Source of the DNA: Bordetella parapertussis
Lineage (GTDB): Bacteria > Pseudomonadota > Gammaproteobacteria > Burkholderiales > SG8-41
Length of the DNA stretch: 61,833 bases
Reading direction: 5' to 3'
Assembly (NCBI GenBank): GCA_945864585.1
Contig: CAMBCF010000009.1
Span: 1-61,833 of the forward strand
The notes below the pieces were generated by a model. The model ran no database searches and was not told the DNA's origin. It worked only from the letters and a program-made list of their open reading frames with translations. Below are positions 45,960-54,451 of the stretch, one piece after another. The translations under genes were made by a program, and so were the position numbers. The stretch's first letter is position 1. The number at the start of each line of letters is the position of its first letter.

Positions 45960-46946
45960 TTAAGTCTTGCCGATAGCTTCGGGATTAACCACATCCGACG
46001 GTTTGCCTTGCGCAAACGCAAGCAACTGCTCAATCGCGGTTGCATACATCGACTCGTAACTGCCGCGCTCGGCGTAACCCAGGTGCGGCGTGCACAGGGC
46101 GTTTTTCAGTTTTTGCAGCGGGTGCGTGGCGCCCGTCACCGGCTCGTCTTCGTAGACATCCACCGCGGCGAATCCGGGCCGCCCCTTTGCCAGAGCGGCA
46201 GCCAGCGCGCCGGCTTCGACAATCGGCGCGCGGCTGGTGTTCACCAGCAACGCGGTCGGTTTCATGCGCGCGAGATCGGCGGCAGTGATGATGCCGCGCG
46301 TGGCCTTATTGCCGGGCAAATGCAGGCTGATGATGTCCGCGTTCTCAAAAAATGCCTCGCGCGAGGCGGCGATTTCAAAACCCTCCGCCTTCGCACGCGC
46401 TATCGAACCCTCGCGGCCCCAGCACACCACCTTCATGCCAAACGCACTGCCGACACGCGCCACCGCGGCGCCGATGTGCCCGAATGCGTAAATGCCCAGC
46501 GTGCGCCCATGCAACCGCGTACCGACAGTGGAATGCCAGTGGCCCTGCTTGAAACGCTCCACCTCATAGGGAATTTGCCGCAGCGAGGCAATGATCAAGC
46601 CCCACGCCAGTTCCGCGGTGGTGGAGTACGGGTTGGCGCCACTGCTCCTGCGCCCCGCCGACACCACCACCCCGTTATCAGTGCAGGCTGCAAGGTCGAG
46701 GTGATAAACGTTGCGGCCGGTCTGGCAGATGAACTTGAGAGCGGGCAAGCGCTCGATGATCGCGCGCGTCATCGGCACGCGCTGCTGCGTCAGCAATACC
46801 GCGTCACACCCCTTGACCTGCTCTACCACGCGATCCGCGCTGGTATAGGCATCGTTATGGACCACCACGTCGTGCGCGGCCAGCGCGGAGAAATGTTTGG
46901 TGGTGCGGAATACATCGGCGTAATCGTGGATGACGGAAATTTTCAT
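45960..46946 (-). CDS. D-2-hydroxyacid dehydrogenase
   Basis: A 328-residue NAD-dependent enzyme of the SerA/FDH-like family. It has the NAD motif LGIYAFGHIGAAVARVG, the catalytic Arg region LLVNTSRAPIVEAGAL, Glu in DVYEDEPV and His in CTPHLGYAE. It reduces 2-keto acids or oxidises D-2-hydroxy acids; the substrate is open. Its ATG overlaps the stop of the truncated Bug gene upstream (TTATGA), so they are translationally linked. Confidence 0.92.
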   Translation of the reverse strand: MKISVIHDYADVFRTTKHFSALAAHDVVVHNDAYTSADRVVEQVKGCDAVLLTQQRVPMTRAIIERLPALKFICQTGRNVYHLDLAACTDNGVVVSAGRRSSGANPYSTTAELAWGLIIASLRQIPYEVERFKQGHWHSTVGTRLHGRTLGIYAFGHIGAAVARVGSAFGMKVVCWGREGSIARAKAEGFEIAASREAFFENADIISLHLPGNKATRGIITAADLARMKPTALLVNTSRAPIVEAGALAAALAKGRPGFAAVDVYEDEPVTGATHPLQKLKNALCTPHLGYAERGSYESMYATAIEQLLAFAQGKPSDVVNPEAIGKT

Positions 46947-47602
46947 AATATCTGATTGATGATCGCCAGCATTGGATTGATATACATGTGTACGCGACCG
47001 GGTATCAGATCCGTCAATACCGGCGCGGTGCCCTTGTAGGCGATGCGCATCATCTCGGTGCCCGTCATGCTGGTGAACATCTCCCCCGCCAGGTGCGACG
47101 CGGAGCCCGGCCCCGACGACCCGAACGACATTTCGCGCGGCTTCGCCTTCAACAGCGCGATCAGTTCCTTCACGCTTTTCACCGGCAACGAATTCGGCAC
47201 CACCAGCCCGAACGCCTGGGTAGCGACCACTGAAATCGGAATCAAGTCATTGACCGGGTCATACGGCAGCTTCGCCATCAGCGTTGCGTTGATCGCGTGC
47301 GACGGATTGACCAGCACGATGGTATGGCCGTCCGGCGTAGCCTTGGCTGCGATATCGATGCCGATCACCATGCCCGCGCCGGGGCGGTTGTCGGCCACGA
47401 TCTGCTGACCCCATGCCGCGGTGTAGCGATTGCCCAGAAAGCGCACGATCTGATCCGAGCCGCCGCCGGCGGCAGTGGGGATAATGAAACGGATGGGCTT
47501 GGTGGGAAAATTCTGGGCCGCGCACAGAGCGGGCGCGGCAGACACCAACGCCAGCGCCAGCAACAGTTTGTTTTGCATGAACTTACCCTTATTGATTATC
47601 AC
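46943..47602 (-). pseudogene. Bug/TctC receptor gene lacking its 3' third
   Basis: The signal peptide (LLLALALVSAAPALCAAQ) and the first 200 residues are typical (FIIPTAAGGGSDQIVRF, VADNRPGAGMVIG, PDGHTIVLVNPSHAI, MTGTEMMRIAYKG). The protein stops at 219 residues (MLAIINQIL), where relatives have about 320, so about 100 residues of lobe II are absent. The stop overlaps the start of the dehydrogenase gene, suggesting a deletion that joined the two genes. Ligand binding is unlikely. Confidence 0.82.
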
Positions 47603-47612
47603 AACATCAGTG

Positions 47613-48203
47613 CTATTTCAACGGCGTCGGCACACCCTCCGGCAACGGCGTCTTGTCCACGTTGAGAATCATCGACACCAGCGAGTAATAGCCGTTGACT
47701 GCAATCAGGTCGAACGCGCCGCGCTCGCCGAAGCGATCCACCACGCGCTTGAAATTCGCATCACTCACACCCTTGGTTTCATGCAGTTCGTGCGAGAAAT
47801 CGTAAACGATGGCTTCGTCTTCATCCATGTTCGCGGGGCGGCGGTTCTCGGCGACATCCTTCGCCTTCGCCGGATCGAGCCCGGCGTCGAGCGCCAGCTT
47901 GCAATGCGCATGCCACTCGTAATTGGCCGTCCAGTAGCGTGCGGTAACGATGATCGCCAATTCATTGAGCTTGTTCGGCAAGGTGCTCTTGTAGCGGATT
48001 TCACCCCCCAGCGCCTGCACAATGTTGCCGATGCCGGGGCTGCGCAGCATCGCATTGAACGGCCCGCCCAGCGGCCCCGGCACGGTGGCGGTGGTAACGC
48101 CCGCTTTCGCGCGTGGACCGGAGCGGATCGCGTCATACACCACACGCTGCTCGGCGGTGAGGTTTTCGACGGAGATGAGTTTAAAACGGCGGGGGTCGGT
48201 CAT
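47613..48203 (-). CDS. Carboxymuconolactone decarboxylase family protein
   Basis: The 196-residue protein belongs to the AhpD/CMD fold, with the helical block LNELAIIVTARYWTANYEWHAHCKLA (Glu/Cys/His in the active region). It has a single Cys there rather than the CxxC of AhpD, so a peroxiredoxin-reductase role is not expected. Members occur widely in aromatic degradation clusters as decarboxylases or of unknown role. It is upstream of the Bug-dehydrogenase pair on the same strand, 10 bases from the Bug start. Confidence 0.9.
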   Translation of the reverse strand: MTDPRRFKLISVENLTAEQRVVYDAIRSGPRAKAGVTTATVPGPLGGPFNAMLRSPGIGNIVQALGGEIRYKSTLPNKLNELAIIVTARYWTANYEWHAHCKLALDAGLDPAKAKDVAENRRPANMDEDEAIVYDFSHELHETKGVSDANFKRVVDRFGERGAFDLIAVNGYYSLVSMILNVDKTPLPEGVPTPLK

Positions 48204-48375
48204 GATGGGTCCTGAGAGTTGGAAAAGCTGAAAATTAACATGGTTCGCCGCTTAGCACTTGCGGCGCAATGCCCGCTGATTATTGCGCTCTACGCGCAAT
48301 CTGCGCCAACAATTCTTGCGTTTCGTTGCGCAATAATGGCGTAGCCATATGCAGAGCGCTGCTGCGAAAAAAGAC
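48204..48375. repeat. Short REP-like spacer (attgcgc/gcgcaat units)
   Basis: Units tattgcgctctacgcgcaat (about 48283-48302) and gttgcgcaataatggcg form small hairpins between the CMD gene and the hicB gene. No gene is visible. Confidence 0.5.
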
Positions 48376-48600
48376 TCAGGCAGCCAATCCGATTTCAACA
48401 AACGTGCTTTTTGATACTGGCTCGGGAATAGGCTTGCCGCCAAGACGCAAATCTTCCAAATGCAACTTGATTGCTTCCTGAATCAAAGCCAAGGCCTCGG
48501 CTTCGGTTTCACCGGCGGCTATGCACCCCGGCAGATCGGGCACGAACGCGCCGTAGCTTGTCGGGCCTTTTTCAATCACCACCATGTAGCGCATGCTCAT
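48376..48600 (-). CDS. hicB: HicB-family antitoxin
   Basis: The 74-residue protein (MSMRYMVVIEKGP) has the HicB fold: YGAFVPDLPGCIAAGETEAEALALIQEAI and HLEDL. It lacks an obvious DNA-binding tail (C-terminus PVSKSTFVEIGLAA is short). The ATG at 48600 is favoured over a TTG at 48606. It follows hicA by seven bases. Confidence 0.9.
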   Translation of the reverse strand: MSMRYMVVIEKGPTSYGAFVPDLPGCIAAGETEAEALALIQEAIKLHLEDLRLGGKPIPEPVSKSTFVEIGLAA

Positions 48601-48607
48601 TTTCAAT

Positions 48608-48796
48608 TCACTCCTTTAATCCCGCCCGCTTCAAGACGCTGTTTAACGTGCCGGGCGGTACATCCACGCTGGGTTTGCCGGCCACCGTGACTGTTCCTGC
48701 TTTTGTCGGATGGTGCAGTTGGCGGTGACTGCCGCGCTGCCGCACTATAACCCAGCCGTCCTTTCCAAGCAGGCGCAATAAGTCCGAAACTTTCAT
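48608..48796 (-). CDS. hicA: HicA toxin (dsRBD-fold mRNA interferase)
   Basis: The 62-residue protein reads MKVSDLLRLLGKDGWVIVRQ and then RGSHRQLHHPTK, with the catalytic His in the G-S-H motif, and ends VPPGTLNSVLKRAGLKE, which is the standard HicA pattern. HicA cleaves mRNA and tmRNA. It heads the hicA-hicB pair. Confidence 0.94.
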   Translation of the reverse strand: MKVSDLLRLLGKDGWVIVRQRGSHRQLHHPTKAGTVTVAGKPSVDVPPGTLNSVLKRAGLKE

Positions 48797-48841
48797 TGCG
48801 GAATCTTACGCTTGTCGATTGAGTTATCGCAACGCCACGCC

Positions 48842-49762
48842 TCAAACCGGATCCCAACAAACCACGTCCGCCGAACGATCCAGCGGATAAAACTGCTTTT
48901 GCAGCGCGGGCAGAGCGACCTGCGCGATCGCTTCGGGCGTCCACTCCGGGGTGAAATGCACCGAGCGTATCGGCCGCGGCTGGCTGAACAGCATGATCTC
49001 GTTGGCACGTACACTGAAAATCTGCCCCGTGACCTCCGCCGCCGCGTCGCTCACCAGAAACACCGCCATCGGCGCGACTTTGCGTGCTTCCATTTTCTTG
49101 AATTGCTCGACGCGCTCCTTTTCTTCGGGCGTGTTTGCCGGCACCGAACTGGTCATGCGGCTCCACGCAAATGGCGCGATGCAATTCGAACGCACACGGT
49201 TGCGGCCTAGATCAAGCGCGATGCTTTTCGACAGCGCGGCGATACCGAGTTTGGCTGCGGAGTAATTGGCCTGGCCAAAGTTGCCGATGAGGCCGGAAGT
49301 GGAGGTCATATGCACAAACGCGCCGGAATTCTGCGCACGCATATGGTTGGCGGCGGCGCGGCTCACGTAAAACGCGCCATTCAAATGCACCGCGATCACC
49401 GAGTTCCAGTCGTCCTCGCTCATCTTGTGAAAAATGCGGTCGCGCAGGATGCCGGCGTTGTTGACCACGGCGTCAATGCGGCCATAGCTATCCACCGCGC
49501 ACTGGATGATGCGCTCGGCCGAGGCCCAGGTTGAAACCGAGTCGGTGCTGGCAACGGCTGCCCCGCCCGCGGCCTTGATTTCATTCACCACTTTTTGCGC
49601 CGCGCCTTCGTTTTCCGCGCTAAGTTCGCCGCCGAGGGCAGCGCCGATATCGTTGACCACCACACGCGCGCCATTGGCTGCCATCGCCAGCGCCATTTCA
49701 CGGCCGATACCGCCGCCCGCACCGGTCACTACTACTACTTTGTCTTGTACGCTGTTGCCCAT
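48842..49762 (-). CDS. SDR-family NAD(P)-dependent oxidoreductase (MFE-type)
   Basis: A 306-residue short-chain dehydrogenase with the cofactor motif TGAGGGIGREMALAMAANG, NNAGILRD, and the catalytic Ser-Tyr-Lys in SGLIGNFGQANYSAAK. The long C-terminal extension (FSVRANEIMLFSQPRPIRSVH) resembles 3-hydroxyacyl-CoA dehydrogenase domains of multifunctional beta-oxidation enzymes, so it may act on an acyl-CoA. It is transcribed toward hicA, with a 45-base gap. Confidence 0.9.
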   Translation of the reverse strand: MGNSVQDKVVVVTGAGGGIGREMALAMAANGARVVVNDIGAALGGELSAENEGAAQKVVNEIKAAGGAAVASTDSVSTWASAERIIQCAVDSYGRIDAVVNNAGILRDRIFHKMSEDDWNSVIAVHLNGAFYVSRAAANHMRAQNSGAFVHMTSTSGLIGNFGQANYSAAKLGIAALSKSIALDLGRNRVRSNCIAPFAWSRMTSSVPANTPEEKERVEQFKKMEARKVAPMAVFLVSDAAAEVTGQIFSVRANEIMLFSQPRPIRSVHFTPEWTPEAIAQVALPALQKQFYPLDRSADVVCWDPV

Positions 49763-49886
49763 GTCTCTTCCTTATCTTCCTTGTTTACGTTCACTCAATC
49801 CGAAATTTTCCACACGGTCGTTCGCGCGCAGGCGGGAACGACGGCATTTGTGACGCACCTATTTCGATTCTGGCGTTACTCGTGAC

Positions 49887-50906
49887 CTATCCTGTTCTAC
49901 GCCGAAACTTCTGAAACCCCGCCGGCCTCAACGGCGCCATGCGCTTGACCGCACCGGCATTGACGATGACTTCACCCACATAAAAGTCGCCGCGTTTGTC
50001 CGCCCAGATGCCGTGGGGGGCGACGAAGTTGCCGGGCAGCACCGGGTTTTCGCCGCCGACCTGCGCATAAATTTTTGCATCGGGATCGCATACGGTAACG
50101 CGCGCAATCGGCGAATGGCCGCACGGCGGGTAGATCATGGTCTGGTCGTGCGCGGGCAGCGGGCCTTCGGAGCGCTTCATCATGTAGTTGTGAAAGCCGC
50201 CTTCGGCGATGTGGATCATATCCTGATCGTCGATGAACAGATCATAGGGGCGATTGAGAAAGCCCCACTCGCGCACATATTCGCCGTCGGGTTTGAAAAT
50301 CTGCACGCGCGAATTCTCCCGGTCGGCCACATACACCAGCCCCGCGCTGTCAACCGCGATGCCGTGCGGCAGTATGAACTGCCCCGGCCCGCTGCCCGGT
50401 TCGCCCCACGAGAACAGCAGCTTGCCCTCCTTCGAATATTTGTGCACACGGCAATTGCCGTAGCCATCGGCGATGTACATGTCGCCGCTTGGTAGCACCG
50501 CCACGTTGGTGACACGGTGAAACGGCCCCGCCGCGCGCCGCACGGGGCTCACGCCGATTTTGTAGCCGGTGTCGGCGGCCTTGCCCGATTCGCCCAGCGT
50601 CATCAGCTTTTTGCCGTCGGTGGTGAATTTATGCACCGTGTGATCCTTGTCGTCGGCAAGCCACAGAAAGTCCTGGTGGTCGATGAATATGCCGTGCGGG
50701 CCGACGAACATGCCCTCGCCCCACGCGTTAAGGAATTTGCCTTCCTTGTCGAATACGATGATCGGATATTTGCCGCGGTTGAATACATACACGTGATCTT
50801 TCGAGTCGCACGCCACACCCGCGACTTCCATAAAGCTGTAGCCCTCAGGCATTTGCTCCCAGCCTTTGATCACTTCGTATTCGATTTTGTGCGGTCCGAA
50901 AGCCAT
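49887..50906 (-). CDS. NHL-repeat six-bladed propeller protein
   Basis: The 339-residue protein is close to the peptidyl-alpha-hydroxyglycine alpha-amidating lyase family: repeats such as MEVAGVACDSKDHVYVFNRG, GPHGIFIDHQDFLWLAD, VLPSGDMYIADGYGNCRVHK and LPHGIAVDSAGLVYVADREN. No signal peptide is seen, unlike the lipoprotein at 13814. The reaction is unknown. It starts 20 bases from copy 6 of the AT-rich motif. Confidence 0.88.
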   Translation of the reverse strand: MAFGPHKIEYEVIKGWEQMPEGYSFMEVAGVACDSKDHVYVFNRGKYPIIVFDKEGKFLNAWGEGMFVGPHGIFIDHQDFLWLADDKDHTVHKFTTDGKKLMTLGESGKAADTGYKIGVSPVRRAAGPFHRVTNVAVLPSGDMYIADGYGNCRVHKYSKEGKLLFSWGEPGSGPGQFILPHGIAVDSAGLVYVADRENSRVQIFKPDGEYVREWGFLNRPYDLFIDDQDMIHIAEGGFHNYMMKRSEGPLPAHDQTMIYPPCGHSPIARVTVCDPDAKIYAQVGGENPVLPGNFVAPHGIWADKRGDFYVGEVIVNAGAVKRMAPLRPAGFQKFRRRTG

Positions 50907-50919
50907 GGCAATTTTCCTC

Positions 50920-50940
50920 TTAAAAACAAATAGTTAAATG
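50920..50940 (+). promoter_or_regulatory. AT-rich recurrent motif, copy 6
   Basis: The plus strand reads TAAAAACAAATAGTTAAATG and shares AAAACAAATAGTTA exactly with the copy at 20201-20230. It lies 14 bases upstream of the NHL protein start, but in the opposite orientation to that gene. Confidence 0.45.
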
Positions 50941-50952
50941 TACAAAATCTTT

Positions 50953-51059
50953 TGCCACAGATTTCACAGATGAACACAGATTAAAAACAGAATGCGCAAT
51001 GCGCAGCAATCACTTTAACCGCGGGGTTATCTGTGAAAATCTGTGAAATCTGTAGCAAA
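50953..51059. repeat. Palindromic repeat (gccacagatttcacagatgaacacag family)
   Basis: The left arm gccacagatttcacagatg pairs with atctgtgaaatctgtagc about 70 bases later. It is the same family as the palindrome between leuC and leuD (55860-55945). Confidence 0.75.
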
Positions 51060-51083
51060 AATGTTTTTTCCGTTTTCAGCGCT

Positions 51084-51745
51084 TCATCTACCTCGCGCAT
51101 CAATTTCTTTAACCAGCTTGCTCCACTTTTCCGTGCCGCCGCGCATGGTTTTCGCCAGATCAACCGGACCGCCCGCAACGATGTCGCCACCCAGACTTAA
51201 GAAACGCTGACGCACCTCGGGCTGTTGCAATGCCTTGGCGATATCGGCGTGCAGTCTTGCAATCACGGGTAGCGGTGTGCGGGCCGGAACGACTATACCG
51301 TACCAGCTTGCGGCCTCGTATTCCGGCAAGGTTTCCGCCAGCGCGGGAATTTCCGGCGCCGCCTGCGAGCGTTTGGTGCTGGTGACCGCCAGCGCTTTCA
51401 GCCGCCCCGAACGTATGGTCGGCAGTGCCGCCGCAAGATTGGGAAAATACATCGCCACTTCACCGGCGATGGTGTCATTCAAGGCCTGCGCGGTAGCGCG
51501 ATAGGCGACTTCGACAATGTTCACACCCGTCATCGTGCGCATCAAACTTGTTTGCCCAGCGTATCGGTGAGCTTCAGGGCGATCTGGCGCGCGACGATAT
51601 CCGCCGCCGTGCCGGTGGAAAACGCCACGATAATACGCAGTGGACGGACGGGAAAACCCTGCGCTGAGCTTGCCGAAGCGGTCTGCGCGTGCGCATGAGC
51701 GCCCGCGCAGGTCAACAGGATGCTCCAGCAAATGCGACTGAACAT
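51084..51745 (-). pseudogene. Bug/TctC receptor gene with internal out-of-frame deletion
   Basis: The N-terminal part (signal LLTCAGAHAHAQ, PLRIIVAFSTGTAADIVARQ, LGKQV) ends at a stop at 51542. The rest (GVNIVEVAYRATAQALNDT, RLKALAVTSTKRS, VKEIDARGR) is in a different frame. Roughly 110 residues between VENRPG and GVNIVEVAY are missing, so a deletion across the junction near 51545 has changed frame. It is the third broken receptor gene of the window. Confidence 0.85.
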
Positions 51746-51804
51746 TATTTACTCCGGATGGGTGACAGCCATTAACGCGGCGCGACGGCTATAATTGTAG
51801 CGCC

Positions 51805-52470
51805 ATGAACCACCAACTAAAACTATACAGGCACGAACTCGCGCCCGCAGCGCCGCTGACCGTAAACACGCAAGGCGTTACCGTCATCTACGTTGTCTCC
51901 GGCGGCTTGCGCCTGCGCGCGGGCAATTTCACCGGCACGCTCGGCGCCAACAGCGCGTTTCACAGTGCCGAGGCCGCGCAACTTGCGGCGGGCAATCTCG
52001 CAACGGTCGTGCTGCGCTGGCAGCTTACGCGCACGGGCGCGCCGGATGTGCTTGCCAACGGCGCTGGCGTCATCAGCACTTTGCTGCTGAATGCCCCCTT
52101 GCAGCTCGATACCGCGAAAAACTATCTGCTGCGCTGCGACCGCGTGGATTTTCCGCCCGGCGGAGAAGCGCTTACCCACACCCATCGCGGCGGCGGCATC
52201 CGCTGCCTGCTGTTCGGCGGCATTGAGATTCACACCAACCACACCGTGCATCGTTATCTCCCGCTCGAACCGTGGTTCGAAGCCGGGCCGGATGCGGTGT
52301 ACGCGAAAGCGTCGCCGGCGGCGGCTTCCGGCTTTGCGCGCGCGATGATTCTGCCGCGCGAATTGCTCGGCAAATCATCGATTACTTATGTCAACGCCGA
52401 AGACCTCGACAAACCCAAAAATCAGAAGTATCAGGTGTTCATCGATGCACCGATTGCAGTGCCTGCATGA
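51805..52470 (+). CDS. Bicupin-like protein of unknown function
   Basis: The 221-residue protein appears to contain two cupin-type beta barrels. The first (residues about 18-70) has VIYVVSGGLRLRAG, and the second (about 110-170) has VDFPPGGEALTHTHRGGG, in which two His could bind metal. No precise family is recognised. It ends 11 bases before the Bug gene that follows, so it may be part of a uptake/catabolic operon. Confidence 0.7.
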   Translation: MNHQLKLYRHELAPAAPLTVNTQGVTVIYVVSGGLRLRAGNFTGTLGANSAFHSAEAAQLAAGNLATVVLRWQLTRTGAPDVLANGAGVISTLLLNAPLQLDTAKNYLLRCDRVDFPPGGEALTHTHRGGGIRCLLFGGIEIHTNHTVHRYLPLEPWFEAGPDAVYAKASPAAASGFARAMILPRELLGKSSITYVNAEDLDKPKNQKYQVFIDAPIAVPA

Positions 52471-52480
52471 GGAAATTGCT

Positions 52481-53437
52481 ATGAAAAAATTGCTCGCCAC
52501 ATTCGCACTGACACTGTGCGCCACGGCCCACGCGCAACCCTACCCCACGAAAACCATCCGCATCGTCGTGCCCTTCGCGCCCGGCGGCAACGTGGACATC
52601 AATGCGCGCGCAGTAGCGCCCAGCCTCACCGAATTGCTGGGCCAGCCGGTGGTGGTGGATAACCGCGCGGGTGCGGGCGGCATGATCGGCGGCGAGATTG
52701 TGGCGAAAGCGCCGCCCGATGGTTACACGCTGCTGATGGCGTCGAACAGCGTCTACAGCGTTGCGCCGAATGTGTTTGCCAAGCCGCTTTACAATCCGCT
52801 GCGCGATTACGCTGCGATCTCCGGCATCAGCAACGTGCCGTTCGTGTTGATTGCGCATCCGTCGGTGCCGGCAAAGACGTTCAAGGAGTTCGTCGCACTG
52901 GTAAAAACCAAACCGGGGCAGATGACGATGGCCACCGCCGGCACCGGCACCTCGAATCATCTGGTCGGCGAACTGATCCAGATTAACGCGGGCATCCGCA
53001 TGACCGGCGTGCCGTACAAGGGCAGCGGCCCGGCGCTGATCGATCTGCTCGGCGGACAGGTCGATTCGCATGTCGATCAACTGACGGCATCGATGGGCTA
53101 CATTCGCTCCGGCAAGATACGCGCACTCGCCGTCACTACCGACAAACGCGCGCCGTTGCTGCCCGACGTGCCCACGCTCGCCGAGCAGGGTTTGAAAGGC
53201 TTCGATGCGACCACCATCACCGGCTTGCTCGCGCCGGCGGCCACACCGAAAGACATTATTGATCGTGTTCATGGCGCGCTGGTGAAAGTTACCGCGCAGC
53301 AAACCCTGCGTGACCGCTTCGCTGCTCTGGGTGCAACCACGCTCGGCAACTCGCCCGCGGAATTCGGCGAGTACATCAAGCAGGATTACGCCAAGTGGCA
53401 AAAAGTGGTGAAAGCGGCCAATATCAGCGCTAATTAA
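52481..53437 (+). CDS. Bug/TctC-type receptor (intact)
   Basis: A complete 318-residue receptor from the Met at 52481 (MKKLLATFALTLCATAHAQ signal; AGGAAA upstream). Family blocks are RIVVPFAPGGNVDINAR, VVVDNRAGAGGMIGGE, PPDGYTLLMASNS, MTGVPYKGSGPAL and RALAVTTDKRAPLLPDVPT. It lies directly before the LigI-like amidohydrolase, 24 bases away, suggesting uptake of that enzyme's substrate or a precursor. Confidence 0.94.
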   Translation: MKKLLATFALTLCATAHAQPYPTKTIRIVVPFAPGGNVDINARAVAPSLTELLGQPVVVDNRAGAGGMIGGEIVAKAPPDGYTLLMASNSVYSVAPNVFAKPLYNPLRDYAAISGISNVPFVLIAHPSVPAKTFKEFVALVKTKPGQMTMATAGTGTSNHLVGELIQINAGIRMTGVPYKGSGPALIDLLGGQVDSHVDQLTASMGYIRSGKIRALAVTTDKRAPLLPDVPTLAEQGLKGFDATTITGLLAPAATPKDIIDRVHGALVKVTAQQTLRDRFAALGATTLGNSPAEFGEYIKQDYAKWQKVVKAANISAN

Positions 53438-53465
53438 AATAATGTTTCAAAACAAACGGTTATGG
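53435..53465 (+). promoter_or_regulatory. AT-rich recurrent motif, copy 7 (overlaps amidohydrolase start)
   Basis: TTAAAATAATGTTTCAAAAC then AAACGGTTATGG matches copy 4 (TAAATATTGTTTTAAAAC / AAATAGTTATAC) over about 30 bases with few mismatches. The amidohydrolase ATG is the last part of it, so, as at hemC, there is no Shine-Dalgarno sequence. Confidence 0.5.
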
Positions 53466-54355
53466 ATTTTACGGCTATAACCAGCGCGCCGCTGTGCGCC
53501 GGGCCTGACGCGCACCCGCGCAAACCTTCGTTTGCGCTGCCGCCGGGCGCTACCGATACGCACTTTCATATCTTCGGGCCGATGGCGCAGTACGAATATT
53601 CGGAAAAACGTATCTACACGCCACCCGATGCGCTGCTCGCCGCTTGGCAGCGGCTGGCAAATACCCTGGGCATAGAACGCGGCGTGATCGTGCAGCCGTC
53701 GGTGTACGGCGCCGACAATTCAGTGACGCTGGCGAATCTCAAAGCCATGGCCGGGCGCTGGCGCGCGGTGGTGGTGGTTGAAGACAGCATCACCGACAAC
53801 GAACTACAGGCGATGCACGCGCTGGGTGTGCGCGGCATCCGCTTTAACGTGGTTGACGTCGCCACCGAAAAAGGCGTGCTGCCGATGCATCTGGTGCGGC
53901 GCATGGCAGAGCGCATCGCGCCGCTGGGCTGGCACGTGCAGTTCCTGATGCACGTTGATGAGTATCCCGATCTGGAAACAATGTTCGACGGTTTTCCGAC
54001 CGACATCGTGATTGATCATTTTGGGTATATGAAAGCGGCGAAGGGTGTCACGCATCCGGGCTTTCAGGCTTTTTTAGGTTTAATGAAAGGCGGGCGCTGC
54101 TGGTGCAAATTCACTGGTGCTTATCGCATCAGCGCGCACGACATGCCGTACCCGGACGTGACGCCGCCGGCGCACGCCATCATCGATGCCAACCCCAACC
54201 GCGTGGTGTGGGGCAGCGACTGGCCGCACCCCAAGCACGAAGGCGCCATGCCCAACGACGGCGAGATGTGCAACCGCCTGCTCGAATGGATTCCTGATCC
54301 AGCGATCCGTAACCGCGTGCTGGTGGAAAATCCCGCGCACCTTTATGGATTCTGA
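53462..54355 (+). CDS. LigI-like amidohydrolase (2-pyrone-4,6-dicarboxylate hydrolase family)
   Basis: The 297-residue TIM-barrel enzyme has ATDTHFHIFGP at the metal site, VDEYPDLETM, DIVIDHFGYMKAA and the C-terminal catalytic VVWGSDWPHP. These match the branch that opens 2-pyrone-4,6-dicarboxylate and related lactones in protocatechuate and gallate degradation. The exact substrate is not fixed. The start codon has no Shine-Dalgarno sequence and lies in the recurrent AT-rich motif. A partial duplication of its last 29 bases follows (54412-54440). Confidence 0.85.
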   Translation: MDFTAITSAPLCAGPDAHPRKPSFALPPGATDTHFHIFGPMAQYEYSEKRIYTPPDALLAAWQRLANTLGIERGVIVQPSVYGADNSVTLANLKAMAGRWRAVVVVEDSITDNELQAMHALGVRGIRFNVVDVATEKGVLPMHLVRRMAERIAPLGWHVQFLMHVDEYPDLETMFDGFPTDIVIDHFGYMKAAKGVTHPGFQAFLGLMKGGRCWCKFTGAYRISAHDMPYPDVTPPAHAIIDANPNRVVWGSDWPHPKHEGAMPNDGEMCNRLLEWIPDPAIRNRVLVENPAHLYGF

Positions 54356-54440
54356 TTCTGGCGCGGGATTTCAGAGCAGACTTATGTGGCGCAGCCACGT
54401 TAGTCGTAACTAAAATCCCGCGCGCCTTTATGGATTCTGA
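54327..54440 (+). repeat. 29-base direct repeat at the end of the amidohydrolase gene
   Basis: aaaatcccgcgcacctttat-ggattctga at 54327-54355 recurs at 54412-54440 with one change, 85 bases later. The first copy contains the stop codon. The second precedes the leuC start and looks like a tandem-type duplication with a deletion or unequal exchange. Confidence 0.75.
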
Positions 54441-54451
54441 GAGGGTAAGAC

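Noticed and set aside
50953-51059. Tandem cacagat repeats as a CRISPR array
   Set aside because: The units are arms of one palindrome, without regular spacers.
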